The notes under the pieces: generated by a model
What the model was told of the DNA's origin: nothing
What the model saw: the letters and a program-made list of their open reading frames with translations, nothing else
Databases searched by the model: none
From: an uncultured Acetatifactor sp.
GTDB lineage: Bacteria; Bacillota; Clostridia; Lachnospirales; Lachnospiraceae
Direction of reading: 5' to 3'
DNA length: 64,000 bases
Assembly: GCA_910589655.1 (NCBI GenBank)
Contig: CAJUTJ010000146.1
Location: forward strand, 1-64,000
Shown: one piece after another, positions 28,001 through 37,178 of the stretch
How the letters are laid out: each line of letters begins with the position of its first letter
How positions within the stretch are numbered: position 1 is the first letter of the stretch
Position numbers and translations under genes: made by a program

Positions 28001-28237
28001 TACGAGCTCATCAGCAAGATCCAGACTATGCGTAAGGATGCCGGCTTTGAGGTCATGGATCATATCCGTGTGTCCCTGAACGGAAACGAAATGCTCTGGG
28101 CGCTGGCACAGAAGAACGATCCGGTGATCTCGGGCAAGGTTCTGGCGGAGGAACTGACCTGCGGAGCGGCGTACTCCGTCTCAAAAGAATGGAATGTAAA
28201 CGGTGAGACCGTTACCATTGCTATAGAAAAGGTTTGA
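25085..28237 (+). CDS. ileS: Isoleucyl-tRNA synthetase
   Basis: 1050 residues. Class I motifs are HIGH at residues 55-58 and KMSKS near 602-606; the CP1 editing domain lies between, and a C-terminal anticodon-binding part follows. The length and the motif context (NGMPHIGHVETRAFKDMIPR) resemble the longer type-2 IleRS subfamily found in many clostridia, whose members tend to tolerate mupirocin; this is inference from length and context. ATG 25085 follows GGAAGGAAGGGAG; the longer frame from 24998 runs through the T-box terminator and is excluded. Confidence 0.97.
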   Translation: MYKQVDSNLNFVEREKGIEKFWADNGIFQKSIDSRKDGPTYTFYDGPPTANGMPHIGHVETRAFKDMIPRYRTMKGCMVPRKAGWDTHGLPVELEVEKLLGLDGKEQVEEYGLAPFIDKCKESVWKYKGMWEDFSDIVGFWADMDDPYVTYDDNFIESEWWALKTIWDKKLLYKGFKIVPYCPRCGTPLSSHEVAQGYKAVKERSAIVRFRCVGEDAYFLAWTTTPWTLPSNVALCVNPEETYCKVKAADGKTYYMAQALLDTVLGGLAEEGKAAYEVLETYKGSQLEYKEYEPLFTCAGEAAKKQKKKAHYVTCDTYVTMSDGTGIVHIAPAFGEDDASVGRKYELPFVQFVDGKGNMTEETPYGGRFVKDADPQILKDLEASGKLFDAPKFEHDYPFCWRCATPLLYYARESWFIKMTAVKDDLVRNNNTINWIPQSIGEGRFGNWLENIQDWAVSRNRYWGTPLNIWECECGHMHSVGSREELYRLSGNEEAKTVELHRPYIDAITIPCPECGKTMKRVPEVIDCWFDSGAMPFAQHHYPFENKELFEQQFPAQFISEAVDQTRGWFYSLLAESTLLFNKAPYENVIVMGLVLDEDGQKMSKSKGNAIDPFEALKTYGADAIRWYFYTSAAPWLPKRFSGKAVMEGQRKFMGTLWNTYAFFILYANIDGFDPTKYELEYDKLPVMDKWLLSRLNTVVGEVDNNLDNYRIPEAGKALQDFVDEMSNWYVRRSRERFWAKGMEQDKINAYMTLYTALVTICKAAAPMVPFMTEEIYQNMVRSVDASAPESIHLCDFPAAEEKYIDRKLEDAMGDVLDAVAMGRACRNDAVIKNRQPLSRMYIKADFTLEEFYTDIIKEELNVREVVFAEDVRDFTTYTFKPQLRTVGPKYGKQLGGIRKALADLDGNAAMDELNANEKLVFEVDGVTVELSKEDLLIDMAQKEGYVSQEDNKLTVVLDTNLTQELIEEGFVYELISKIQTMRKDAGFEVMDHIRVSLNGNEMLWALAQKNDPVISGKVLAEELTCGAAYSVSKEWNVNGETVTIAIEKV

Positions 28238-28261
28238 AAAACTTCCATTTTCTGTTATAAT
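28234..28261 (+). promoter_or_regulatory. Candidate promoter of glgP
   Basis: TTGAAA (28234-28239), 16-base spacer, TATAAT (28256-28261). A perfect 7-bp hairpin CCGAAGG/CCTTCGG (28291-28316) lies in the leader before the ATG at 28358. Confidence 0.55.
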
Positions 28262-28357
28262 AAAAAAATGAAGCTGTATTAAGGCTGTGTCCGAAGGTCA
28301 CATTTTCAGCCTTCGGGCAGAAGCCTGAGACGGGGAAAAGGAGATAAGGAAGACAAA

Positions 28358-30904
28358 ATGAAGAATACATTTGTAAAAAAGAATTCTGCGGTTTCCGCCG
28401 GAGAAAGCAAAGAAATCAAACAAGTCGGCGAGATCTCGGAAAGCAAAGAGAATAAAGAAAGCAAATTAAAATTCAACAAGGATTTGTTCAAGAGAAGCGT
28501 GGAGTATAATGTCAGGACGCTTTACCGCAAGGATATGTCCGAGGCTACGCCCCAGCAGGTATTTCAGGCGGCTTCTCTGGCAATCAAGGATCAGATTATA
28601 GAAAATTGGATCAAGACCCAGAAGGCATATGATAAGGAAGATCCCAAGATGGTGTACTATATGTCCATGGAATTTTTGATGGGCCGTGCTTTGGGGAACA
28701 ATATTATTAACCTTCAGGCTTCCAAGCCGGTGAAAGAGGCGTTGGATGAACTTGGGTTCGACCTGAATCTGGTGGAGGATCAGGAGCCTGACGCAGCGCT
28801 GGGCAACGGAGGCTTGGGACGTCTGGCTGCCTGCTTCATGGACTCGCTGGCAACTCTGGGGTATCCCGCATACGGCTGTGGCATCCGCTACCGTTACGGT
28901 ATGTTTAAGCAGGAAATCCGTGACGGCTATCAGGTGGAGGTGCCGGATAATTGGCTTGCGGACGGGAATCCTTTTGAACTCCGCCGCCCCGAATATGCGA
29001 AGGTGGTAAAGTTTGGCGGCTATGTAACCATGCAGAATGACGAGAACGGAAGAGTGAATTTCGTTCAGGAGAACTATCAGGCTGTGAGAGCCATTCCCTT
29101 CGACCTTCCTGTTGTGGGCTACGGAAACGGCATTGTAAATACTCTGCGTATCTGGGATGCGGAGCCCATGGACGGTTTCCGTCTGGACTCCTTTGATCAG
29201 GGGGATTACCGCAAGGCGGTAGAGCAGGAGAATCTGGCCAGAAATATTGTGGAGGTTCTCTATCCCAACGACAACCACTATGCAGGCAAGGAGCTTCGTC
29301 TGAAACAGCAGTATTTCTTTATTTCCGCATCCGTTCAGGAGGCAGTTCAGAAGTACATGAGAAAGCACGACGATATCCACAAGTTTTATGAGAAAGTAAC
29401 CTTCCAGCTGAACGATACCCATCCCACCGTGGCAGTGCCCGAACTGATGAGAATCTTGCTGGATGAGTATTACCTGACTTGGGATGAGGCATGGGAGATT
29501 ACCACCAAGACCTGTGCTTACACGAATCATACCATTATGGCGGAGGCGCTGGAAAAGTGGCCCATTGACCTGTTCTCCAGACTGCTTCCCAGAATTTATC
29601 AGATCGTGGAGGAAATCAACCGCAGATTTGTCCGTCAGATCGAGGAAAAATACAGAAATGTCTATGGAGTGGATATACAGGAGAAAGTTCGTAAGATGGC
29701 GATTCTGTATGACGGACAGGTGAAGATGGCTCATATGGCCATTGCTGCCGGATATTCCGTAAACGGTGTGGCACAGCTCCACACGGAAATCTTAAAGAAG
29801 GAAGAATTGAAAGACTTCTATGAGATGTTCCCGGATCGCTTTAACAATAAGACCAACGGCATTACTCAGAGACGTTTCCTGCTTCACGGAAATCCCTTGC
29901 TGGCCGACTGGGTTACTTCCAAGGCGGGGGACGGATGGATCACCGACCTTCCTCAGATCAGCAAGATTAAGTCCTTGGCAGAGGATAAGAAGGCTCAGAA
30001 GGAGTTTATGGAGATTAAATATCAGAATAAACTGCGTCTGGCGCAATATATCAAGGAACATAACGGTATTGAAGTGGATCCCAAATCCATTTTTGACGTT
30101 CAGGTGAAGCGGCTTCATGAGTATAAGAGGCAGCTTCTGAATATATTACATGTGATGTATCTGTACAACCAGTTAAAAGCCGACCCTTCCATGAAGTTCT
30201 ATCCCAGAACCTTCATCTTCGGCGCCAAGGCGGCGGCGGGCTACAAGACCGCAAAGCTTACCATTAAGCTGATCAATGCGGTGGCGGACGTGGTCAACAA
30301 TGACAAGTCCATAGGGGGCAAGCTGAAGGTTGTGTTTATCGAGAATTATAATGTTTCCAACGCAGAGATTATCTTTGCGGCAGCGGATGTTTCCGAGCAG
30401 ATTTCCACCGCCAGCAAGGAGGCTTCCGGCACCGGTAATATGAAATTTATGTTAAACGGCGCGCTGACTCTGGGCACAATGGACGGTGCAAACGTGGAGA
30501 TCGTGGAGGAAGTAGGCCAAGAGCATGCATTTATTTTCGGTATGTCCTCCGACGAGGTGATCAACTACGAGAATAACGGCGGCTACTACCCCATTGAGAT
30601 CTTTAACAATGACGCGGATATCAAGAAGGTGCTGACACAGCTTATCGACGGGACATATTCCGAGAATAAGGAATTGTTTAAGCCCTTGTATGATACCTTG
30701 TTAAATAAAGATACTTACTTTATTTTGAAGGATTTCAGATCTTATGCGGAAGCCCAGAAAAAGGTGGAGGCAGCTTACAGAAATACGGAAGAATGGGCAA
30801 AGAGCGCTATTTTGAATGTGGCATGTTCCGGTAAGTTCACTTCCGACAGAACGATCCAGCAGTATGTGGATGAGATCTGGCATCTGGATAAGGTGGAATT
30901 ATAA
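28358..30904 (+). CDS. glgP: Glycogen/maltodextrin phosphorylase
   Basis: 848 residues, a full GT35 phosphorylase. It releases glucose 1-phosphate from alpha-1,4-glucans in the cytoplasm. The pyridoxal-phosphate lysine is in GTGNMKFMLNG at about residue 696, and the family blocks EFLMGRALGNN, NGGLGRLAACF and the nucleotide/phosphate-binding KRLHEYKRQ region are present. The first ~45 residues are charged and poorly conserved (KES repeats). GGAGATAAGGAAG precedes the ATG. No other glycogen genes are nearby. Confidence 0.96.
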   Translation: MKNTFVKKNSAVSAGESKEIKQVGEISESKENKESKLKFNKDLFKRSVEYNVRTLYRKDMSEATPQQVFQAASLAIKDQIIENWIKTQKAYDKEDPKMVYYMSMEFLMGRALGNNIINLQASKPVKEALDELGFDLNLVEDQEPDAALGNGGLGRLAACFMDSLATLGYPAYGCGIRYRYGMFKQEIRDGYQVEVPDNWLADGNPFELRRPEYAKVVKFGGYVTMQNDENGRVNFVQENYQAVRAIPFDLPVVGYGNGIVNTLRIWDAEPMDGFRLDSFDQGDYRKAVEQENLARNIVEVLYPNDNHYAGKELRLKQQYFFISASVQEAVQKYMRKHDDIHKFYEKVTFQLNDTHPTVAVPELMRILLDEYYLTWDEAWEITTKTCAYTNHTIMAEALEKWPIDLFSRLLPRIYQIVEEINRRFVRQIEEKYRNVYGVDIQEKVRKMAILYDGQVKMAHMAIAAGYSVNGVAQLHTEILKKEELKDFYEMFPDRFNNKTNGITQRRFLLHGNPLLADWVTSKAGDGWITDLPQISKIKSLAEDKKAQKEFMEIKYQNKLRLAQYIKEHNGIEVDPKSIFDVQVKRLHEYKRQLLNILHVMYLYNQLKADPSMKFYPRTFIFGAKAAAGYKTAKLTIKLINAVADVVNNDKSIGGKLKVVFIENYNVSNAEIIFAAADVSEQISTASKEASGTGNMKFMLNGALTLGTMDGANVEIVEEVGQEHAFIFGMSSDEVINYENNGGYYPIEIFNNDADIKKVLTQLIDGTYSENKELFKPLYDTLLNKDTYFILKDFRSYAEAQKKVEAAYRNTEEWAKSAILNVACSGKFTSDRTIQQYVDEIWHLDKVEL

Positions 30905-30934
30905 ATTAGAAATCAGAAAAATGAAGGGATTTGC

Positions 30935-31879
30935 ATGAATCGACGGTTAAAATGTGCAGGATTCCTTGTGTGTGCGGCCGCCTTAGCGTTATGCTTGGGC
31001 GGCTGCGGCCATAGGGAAGTACCTTGGGAAAAGCAAGTTACGGAAGAAACGGTGTATGTGAAAGGGGTGGAGAGGGAATATACTCTTTTATTCCTGACAG
31101 ACAGCCATGTGGTGATTCCGGATGACGGGGCGTCACAGCAGGAACAGCAATATGCGCAGGAGAGACAGGGGATGTTCCGAAACAAGGAAGGCGTTCTCTC
31201 TGCGGAACAGTTTCCGGAGTGGATTCAATATGCCAATGAAATGAAGGTGGATGCGGTATTGCTGGGCGGGGATATCATAGATTCGCCCTCCGACGCAAAT
31301 GTGGAGTGGCTTCAGGAACAGTTGTCGCAGCTGGAAATGCCCTATTTGTATGTGCCCGGAAATCATGACTGGACTTATCCGTGGGAATATATGTCGGATT
31401 ACGGAATAGAAAATTATCTGCCCAAGCTGGCGCCGATGATGCAAGGGAACACGGCTATACAATCTATGGAAATAGGGGAATTGCTTTTGGTGGGCGTGGA
31501 TAACAGTAGAAGTCAGGTGCTCCCGGAAGCCATTTCCCGATATGAGGAGCTGCTCGCATTGGAGAAGCCGGTTATTCTGGTAAACCATGTGCCCTATGCC
31601 GCGGAAACATTGCTGCCCAAGGCATGGGAGGCATGGGGTAGTCCTACGGTGTTGGGGGGGGGAGATGACAGAGCGATCTGGCCCAATGACACTTCCCTCT
31701 ATTTTATGGAATTGACTATGGCGGCGGACAGTCCGGTAGAGCTGGTTCTTGCCGGTCATGTGCATCTTTATGATAGTGGTGTCATAGACACGGATTTACA
31801 GCTGCGCCAGATTGTAGGAGGTGCGGCCTATGAGGGACGGGCAGTGCTGATAAAGGTAACGGGCCGGAGCAGTGAATAG
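30935..31879 (+). CDS. Metallophosphoesterase lipoprotein
   Basis: 314 residues. The signal peptide ends in lipobox LGGC with lipidated Cys24. The calcineurin-like metal-site blocks are all visible: LTDSHV (Asp56, His58), GGDIID, GNHDW (about 142-146), VNHVP and GHVHLYD. It should therefore be a membrane-anchored, extracellular phosphoesterase. It lies 30 bases after glgP on the same strand and may share its transcript. The substrate cannot be read from the sequence. A strong terminator follows. Confidence 0.88.
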   Translation: MNRRLKCAGFLVCAAALALCLGGCGHREVPWEKQVTEETVYVKGVEREYTLLFLTDSHVVIPDDGASQQEQQYAQERQGMFRNKEGVLSAEQFPEWIQYANEMKVDAVLLGGDIIDSPSDANVEWLQEQLSQLEMPYLYVPGNHDWTYPWEYMSDYGIENYLPKLAPMMQGNTAIQSMEIGELLLVGVDNSRSQVLPEAISRYEELLALEKPVILVNHVPYAAETLLPKAWEAWGSPTVLGGGDDRAIWPNDTSLYFMELTMAADSPVELVLAGHVHLYDSGVIDTDLQLRQIVGGAAYEGRAVLIKVTGRSSE

Positions 31880-31943
31880 TGTAATCTGAAGGATTGCTGT
31901 GAAGATACACACAAATCTGCAAGGACAACGTGCATGGCGTACA

Positions 31944-31990
31944 AAAAAGGTGCAAAGTCTTTATTGGATTTTAAGACTTTACACCTTTTT
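31944..31990. terminator. Strong bidirectional-looking terminator
   Basis: AAAAAGGTGCAAAGTCTT (from 31944) pairs with AAGACTTTACACCTTTTT (to 31990): 18 positions with one mismatch, loop about 10 bases, A-run on one side and T-run on the other. Confidence 0.9.
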
Positions 31991-32060
31991 GATTTGTATA
32001 ACGGGGAAAGACGGGCAGCCCCATTAATAGGAAAAGGAGCCGGGCGGCAGATTTTAGGCA

Positions 32061-32089
32061 TTGCATAAACAGGCATTTTCTTTTATAAT
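32061..32089 (+). promoter_or_regulatory. Sigma-A promoter of the hydratase gene
   Basis: TTGCAT (32061-32066), 17-base spacer, TATAAT (32084-32089). Transcription would start near 32096 and give an untranslated leader of about 235 bases. Confidence 0.65.
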
Positions 32090-32185
32090 AATTACTTAGT
32101 GGAAAACGGAAGCCGGATACATAAGGCTTTGAAAATCAGACAATCATCATTGACAGGAAATATGAAATAACGGCCTTGGAACGAA

Positions 32186-32312
32186 AGAGAAGAGACGGAA
32201 CTGGACAACAGTCTCGGAACGTATGCCCCCGGAAGGAGTTTACGGCTGCGTCCTGTGCAGACGGAAAATCCTTCCCTGAAAATGGGGGCAGGAGAGAAGA
32301 GACGGAACTGGA
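32186..32312 (+). promoter_or_regulatory. Candidate structured RNA leader flanked by 20-nt direct repeats
   Basis: Exact copies of AGAGAAGAGACGGAACTGGA lie at 32186-32205 and 32293-32312. Between them, three stacked helices can form: GCCCCC/GGGGGC (32225-32230 with 32284-32289), GGAAGGA/TCCTTCC (32231-32237 with 32269-32275) and CTGC/GCAG (32246-32249 with 32257-32260), with a symmetric ACGG/ACGG internal loop and an 8-base bulge CTGAAAAT. The second repeat ends 8 bases before the AGGAGG of the hydratase gene. It matches no riboswitch class I can name. Confidence 0.55.
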
Positions 32313-32331
32313 ATAGGAATAGGAGGATAAT

Positions 32332-34620
32332 ATGGTAACATTGTCAGAAGGCGGAGCTTATCTGATCAACGGCACAGAGATTGTGCCGGACAATGCGGAA
32401 GCGGCGGCTGCCATAAAAGCGAAAACCGGAAAAGAGATTACAAAGGAAGAAGGGGCAAAGCAGACCATTGCTTACGGAATCTTGAAAAGCCACAATACTT
32501 CCGGCAATATGGACAAGCTGAAGGTGAGATTCGACAAATTGACCAGCCATGATATCACCTTTGTGGGCATCATTCAGACTGCCAGAGCGTCAGGGCTGCA
32601 GAAATTCCCCATGCCCTATGTGCTGACTAACTGCCATAATTCATTATGTGCGGTGGGAGGCACCATCAACGAGGATGATCATATGTTTGGGCTGACCTGT
32701 GCCAAGAAGTACGGCGGTGTATACGTGCCTCCTCATCAGGCAGTCATTCATCAGTTTGCGCGGGAAATGCTGGCGACAGGCGGCGGCATGATTTTGGGAT
32801 CCGATTCCCATACCCGCTACGGCGCGCTGGGAACCATGGCTGTGGGAGAAGGCGGCCCGGAGCTGGTAAAACAGTTATTAAACCAGACTTATGACATCAA
32901 TATGCCCGGAGTGGTGGGCGTATACCTGACAGGCGCTCCGGTAAAAGGCGTAGGCCCTCAGGACGTGGCTCTTGCCATTATTGGCACCGTATTCAAGAAC
33001 GGATATGTGAAAAATCAGGTGATGGAATTTGTAGGTCCCGGTGTGGCTTCTCTGAGCGCCGATTTCCGCATCGGCGTTGACGTTATGACTACGGAGACCA
33101 CCTGCCTGTCCTCTATCTGGAAGACGGACGGTGTGATTGAGGAATTTTATGAAATCCATGGACGGAAGGCAGATTATAAAGAGCTTAATCCCGGTGAAAC
33201 AGCGTACTATGACGGCATGATCCAAGTGGATCTGTCCAAGGTGCGTCCTATGATTGCCATGCCTTTCCATCCCAGCAATACTTACACCATTGAAGAACTG
33301 AATGCCAATCTGACGGATATTCTGGACGAGACGGAAAAGCGTGCACAGGTAAGCTTGGACGGCGCCGTGGAATTTCATTTGAAAAACAAAGTAAAAGACG
33401 GCAAGTTTATGGTGGATCAAGGCATCATTGCAGGCTGTGCGGGCGGCGGATTCGAAAATATCTGTGCGGCGGCCGATATCATGAAGGGAAAATATATCGG
33501 CTCCGACGGCTTTACCTTGAGCGTATATCCGGCTTCCATGCCCGTATATATGGAGCTGGTTAAGAACGGCTGTGCGGCGGCGTTGATGGAAACGGGAGCG
33601 GTTATGAAGACGGCATTCTGCGGCCCTTGCTTCGGTGCGGGCGATACGCCGGCGAACAATGCTTTCAGCATCCGCCATTCCACCAGAAATTTCCCTAACC
33701 GTGAAGGCAGCAAGCTGCAGAACGGCCAGATATCCTCGGTTGCGCTGATGGATGCCCGTTCTATTGCCGCTACCGCAGCGAACAAGGGCGTGTTGACTCC
33801 CGCTACGGATTTTGACGGTGAGATCGGCAGATATCAGTATCATTTTGACAGTAATATTTATGCAAACCGTGTGTTTGATTCCAAGGGTGTGGCCGACCCC
33901 GATACAGAGATCCGGTTCGGCCCTAACATTAAGGATTGGCCTGCTATGGGCGAACTGCCGGAAAATCTGGTTCTGCAGGTGGTCAGTGAGATTCATGATC
34001 CTGTCACCACTACGGATGAGCTGATTCCTTCCGGAGAGACCTCTTCCTACCGATCCAATCCTCTGGGACTGGCAGAGTTTACTTTAAGCCGTAAGGATCC
34101 CGAATATGTGGGACGCGCCAAGGCAATTCATGCTTTGGAAGAGGAGCGTATGAAGGGAGGACATCCTTGCCACGTGCTGCCTGCCATCAAGGATGTGATG
34201 AAGCCCATTCAAGAAAAGTTCCCTGAGGTGAGTCATACGAATACCGGCTTCGGCTCCACTATTTTTGCGGTAAAGCCCGGTGACGGCTCCGCCCGGGAAC
34301 AGGCGGCATCCTGTCAGAAGGTATTAGGAGGATGGGCGAATATTGCCAATGAATATGCTACCAAGCGTTACCGCTCCAATCTGATCAACTGGGGTATGCT
34401 GCCCTTCCTGATTGAAGCCGGTGAACTGCCGTTCCAAAATTTGGACTACCTGTTTCTTCCCGGCATTCGGAAAGCCGTAGAGGAGAAAAACGATAACATT
34501 ACCGCATATGCGGTGAAAGACAACGCTCTGAAAGAATTTTGCTTAAAGCTGGGTGAGCTGACGGACGAAGAGAGACAGATTATCCTGAAAGGCTGCCTGA
34601 TTAATTATAACCGGGTCTAG
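32332..34620 (+). CDS. Aconitase-family hydratase (YbhJ-like)
   Basis: 762 residues. It is an aconitase-superfamily protein with the three iron-sulfur ligands visible at Cys369 (GCAGGG) and Cys430/Cys433 (CGPCFG), and substrate-loop blocks [12 protein letters not shown] and GVGPQDVAL. The domain order and length are closer to the uncharacterised hydratases related to E. coli YbhJ than to AcnA, AcnB or LeuC/D. It is probably a cytoplasmic [4Fe-4S] hydratase, possibly with aconitase activity. AGGAGG precedes the ATG by 5 bases. No citrate synthase or isocitrate dehydrogenase gene is nearby. Confidence 0.85.
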   Translation: MVTLSEGGAYLINGTEIVPDNAEAAAAIKAKTGKEITKEEGAKQTIAYGILKSHNTSGNMDKLKVRFDKLTSHDITFVGIIQTARASGLQKFPMPYVLTNCHNSLCAVGGTINEDDHMFGLTCAKKYGGVYVPPHQAVIHQFAREMLATGGGMILGSDSHTRYGALGTMAVGEGGPELVKQLLNQTYDINMPGVVGVYLTGAPVKGVGPQDVALAIIGTVFKNGYVKNQVMEFVGPGVASLSADFRIGVDVMTTETTCLSSIWKTDGVIEEFYEIHGRKADYKELNPGETAYYDGMIQVDLSKVRPMIAMPFHPSNTYTIEELNANLTDILDETEKRAQVSLDGAVEFHLKNKVKDGKFMVDQGIIAGCAGGGFENICAAADIMKGKYIGSDGFTLSVYPASMPVYMELVKNGCAAALMETGAVMKTAFCGPCFGAGDTPANNAFSIRHSTRNFPNREGSKLQNGQISSVALMDARSIAATAANKGVLTPATDFDGEIGRYQYHFDSNIYANRVFDSKGVADPDTEIRFGPNIKDWPAMGELPENLVLQVVSEIHDPVTTTDELIPSGETSSYRSNPLGLAEFTLSRKDPEYVGRAKAIHALEEERMKGGHPCHVLPAIKDVMKPIQEKFPEVSHTNTGFGSTIFAVKPGDGSAREQAASCQKVLGGWANIANEYATKRYRSNLINWGMLPFLIEAGELPFQNLDYLFLPGIRKAVEEKNDNITAYAVKDNALKEFCLKLGELTDEERQIILKGCLINYNRV

Positions 34621-34627
34621 CGTGAAA

Positions 34628-34743
34628 AGTACTTCTAGCCGCTTATGCCAGAGGGCATTTCGCGGAGAAGTACTAAATTCCCCAAACTGCTAAAGCCTAA
34701 ACTGCTAAAGCAGTTAGAAAAATGCCGAAAACACGGCATTTTT
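34628..34743. repeat. Hairpin train between hydratase and SseB-like gene
   Basis: Perfect stems: AGTACTTCT/AGAAGTACT (34628-34636 with 34666-34674) enclosing CCGC/GCGG and TGCC/GGCA; AACTGC/GCAGTT with loop TAAA (34700-34715); AAAAATGCCG/CGGCATTTTT with loop AAAACA (34718-34743). The last could end transcription of the hydratase gene. The rest of the 304-base gap (to 34924) shows no gene I would defend. Confidence 0.65.
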
Positions 34744-34924
34744 GCAAACAATAAATTGCGCCGCTTCCGTATGTGCGTCGGGTGCTGCAAACGGCATTAC
34801 TGCAGAAACAGTGTACGGACGGTATACAGGCAGCGCAGAATGTATAAGAATCTGAATAAACGCATTTTCCGGACAGACATTGAGTTTGTACGAAAGCTAG
34901 TTCAGCTTCGGAATGAGAGGACAT

Positions 34925-35446
34925 ATGGAATTTAACAAACCTGTATCCAACCCCATGCTGGTGGGAAGCATTGAACTGTTGAAGGAGGAGGACACGCCGG
35001 ATCACCGTAACATGTTCGTGTCGGAGATGACCAACGCCAGCTTTCTTGCTCCTGCGCTGATCGATCCGGAACCTACGGAAAATGCCGAGGGAAAGCTTAC
35101 GATCACGGGAAGCAGCAAAATACAGTTTCCCATGCTTTCCACACCGGACGGGAAAAAGTTTTTTATGGCATTTACGGATGCGTCGGAATATGACAAGTGG
35201 CAGGAAAAAACAAGGCCTCTTCCTACGTTTGCCTTAAAATTCGACGACTATGTGGCTATGCTTTTCCACAAGAACGAAGACGGATCTACCACACAGGCAT
35301 TGGGATTTGTGATTAATCCGGCGGGCTGTAATATCATTGTGCCGAAGGAAATGATCGCCAATATTATGGCGGTGCGGATGGCGGCAAGACAACAGGCGGC
35401 GAGACAGCAAGGCCAGCCCGTGCCTCCTCCGGAAATCAAGAGATAA
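34925..35446 (+). CDS. SseB-like domain protein
   Basis: 173 residues, cytoplasmic. The core (about 15-130) resembles the SseB N-terminal domain, with FPMLSTPDGKKFFMAFTD and LGFVINPAGCNIIVP. A Gln/Arg/Ala-rich tail ends in PVPPPEIKR. SseB-type proteins include secretion-linked enhancers and many of unknown role; no secretion genes are nearby. ATG 34925 was chosen over 34913 because GAGAGGA lies just upstream. Confidence 0.7.
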   Translation: MEFNKPVSNPMLVGSIELLKEEDTPDHRNMFVSEMTNASFLAPALIDPEPTENAEGKLTITGSSKIQFPMLSTPDGKKFFMAFTDASEYDKWQEKTRPLPTFALKFDDYVAMLFHKNEDGSTTQALGFVINPAGCNIIVPKEMIANIMAVRMAARQQAARQQGQPVPPPEIKR

Positions 35447-35726
35447 CTGCATAGGCAGAATGTACCAGAAACACTAAATTAAATAGAAAGTGTGCCGATA
35501 ATAATAATACAGGATGGGAGTTAGGCCGACTCCCGTCTAAGTAAAGATTGGACACCACGGATGGTATTTGTATGAGAAAGGGATTTTCTCGTGTAAATGC
35601 CATTTCTTTTTATGAGGGACAGGAAGAACATCATGGAAGAGTTCGGTATCGGGGAGGCTGCGGCATCATGGAAGGTGAACAGCGTGACGGATGCCGAATG
35701 GGTGGACATTAAGGAGAGAACAGAGA

Positions 35727-36896
35727 TTGAGAATTGATTCCAGTGCTGTCGGAATGAACTCTGCCAGAAGCTATCGGGAGACTAATGTGAGTATAAGACG
35801 GTTTTTTGTAACCCAGCATACGGACAGTGAAGCAAAGGAATTACAGACTGCGGAAGACGGTAATGGTGAAAAGCCAGATACAGAGAATGGGGAACGGGAT
35901 AAGACGGGAGAAAACAAGGCGGGGACTCAGTCCGCGTCCCTGAAGGAGTGGCAGGGACGGATGCAGTATACCGCGGGAGCGGTTACAGTGCGCAGCAGCG
36001 AAAGCCAGACATTGACAAATATCCGCCAGATGACAATACGATATATCTTTGATTTATTGTTTTCACATAGAAGAAACAGGCTGGAAGGCTGGAACAAGGG
36101 AAATGCCTATAATCAGCCTTCCAACGGCGGGAATAAGGAGAATCCTACATTGAAGCAAGGTTCCGGCGGGAACAAAGAGAATCTTGTTATACCGCAGGGC
36201 ATCTCCGGCGGTGTGCGTGTACTCCACTATAGTCATGAAACTTTTCATGTCGAAAGCGAGACAACTGCTTTTTCCACAACGGGAACGGTAAAAACTGCGG
36301 ACGGGCGTGAAATTAATTTCAATGTCAATGTGGGGATGAGCAGAGAGTTTGAGAGCCATTTTGCATCGGATCTTCAGATGGCTACCTTTAAGCTCTGTGA
36401 TCCGCTGGTCATCAATTTGGACAGTGATGTGGCAGATGTGGAGGATCAGACCTTTTATTTCGATCTGGATGCGGACGGGGAGACGGATGAGATCTCCCGG
36501 TTGGGAAAGGGCAGCGGGTTTCTGGCTCTGGACAAGAACGGTGACGGTGTGATCAATGACGGAAGCGAGCTCTTCGGGACACAGAGCGGCAACGGCTTTG
36601 CGGATCTGGCAAAATATGACGAGGACGGCAACGGCTGGATCGACGAAAATGATGCGGTCTGGGATAAGCTGAAGATATGGTGCAAGGATGAGAACGGCAA
36701 GGATGTGCTCTACCGTCTGGCAGATAAAGGAGTAGGAGCCATCTGCCTGCAGAATGCTTCCACCGACTTCACCATTCAGGGACAGGGAGGGAAGACTCAG
36801 GGAGTGGTCCGCAATACGGGAGTTTTTCTCTACGAGAACGGGCTTGCCGGTACCATTCAGCATGTGGATATGGCAAAATATGATGTGGGAGCGTAA
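35727..36896 (+). CDS. Unknown protein with EF-hand-like calcium loops
   Basis: About 389 residues. The N-terminal half is basic, polar and low in complexity; it starts MRIDSSAVGMNSARSY, a start I recall from other Lachnospiraceae unknowns. A beta-rich middle is followed by three Asp-rich loops: DLDADGETDE (near 246), DKNGDGVINDG (near 269) and DEDGNGWIDEND (near 298), typical of dockerin/EF-hand-like calcium binding. No signal peptide or membrane segment is seen. The TTG at 35727 was chosen because AAGGAG (35711-35716) lies 10 bases upstream; the ATG at 35691 has no site. Function unknown. Confidence 0.65.
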   Translation: MRIDSSAVGMNSARSYRETNVSIRRFFVTQHTDSEAKELQTAEDGNGEKPDTENGERDKTGENKAGTQSASLKEWQGRMQYTAGAVTVRSSESQTLTNIRQMTIRYIFDLLFSHRRNRLEGWNKGNAYNQPSNGGNKENPTLKQGSGGNKENLVIPQGISGGVRVLHYSHETFHVESETTAFSTTGTVKTADGREINFNVNVGMSREFESHFASDLQMATFKLCDPLVINLDSDVADVEDQTFYFDLDADGETDEISRLGKGSGFLALDKNGDGVINDGSELFGTQSGNGFADLAKYDEDGNGWIDENDAVWDKLKIWCKDENGKDVLYRLADKGVGAICLQNASTDFTIQGQGGKTQGVVRNTGVFLYENGLAGTIQHVDMAKYDVGA

Positions 36897-37045
36897 GTTA
36901 CAGGGAGGCGGATGCCTCCTTGTTTTATGGAAAAGAATGTGCTATATTATAGCTTACGGTTTGAATGACGTCTCCATTGATATCAAATAAAATGCCCGCA
37001 GTCTTTCCGGCACGGCCTTCGGAGGCGTTTGCGGCAGAGAAACAT

Positions 37046-37178
37046 GTTACTGTTCACTTCGTTCACAGCAACCTATGCACAGAAATCGCAAAACAGCGAT
37101 TTCGCACATGTCTGTCTCGGGTTTATCACGCAGAAACAGCGTGAAAACACCTCGCGGCGACAGCGAGTGAACAGTAAC
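37046..37178 (+). mobile_element. MITE-like hairpin element B (133 bp) with 8-bp target duplication
   Basis: Perfect 13-bp inverted ends GTTACTGTTCACT (37046-37058) and AGTGAACAGTAAC (37166-37178). Flanking 8-mers AGAAACAT (37038-37045) and AGAGACAT (37179-37186) match at 7 of 8. Three internal hairpins share one plan, stem-CGC, loop ending in ACA, GCG-stem: GAAATCGC AAAACA GCGATTTC (37082-37103), TCACGC AGAAACA GCGTGA (37126-37144), CTCGC GGCGACA GCGAG (37151-37167). About 95% identical to the reverse complement of 50524-50656. It fills most of the 312-base gap before the MATE gene. Confidence 0.88.

Noticed and set aside
28466..29782. Minus-strand frame of 438 codons
   Set aside because: Antisense shadow of glgP, whose family blocks are intact on the plus strand.
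32878..33996. Minus-strand frame of 372 codons
   Set aside because: Antisense shadow of the hydratase gene.
34645..34935. Open frame of 96 codons between hydratase and SseB-like gene
   Set aside because: It reads through several perfect hairpins and has a basic, random-looking composition without a ribosome-binding site.
35597..35737. Short frame (46 codons, MPFLFMRDRKNIMEEFG...) before the EF-hand-like gene
   Set aside because: Protein-like composition but no ribosome-binding site, and it overlaps the start of the next gene; kept only as a remark.
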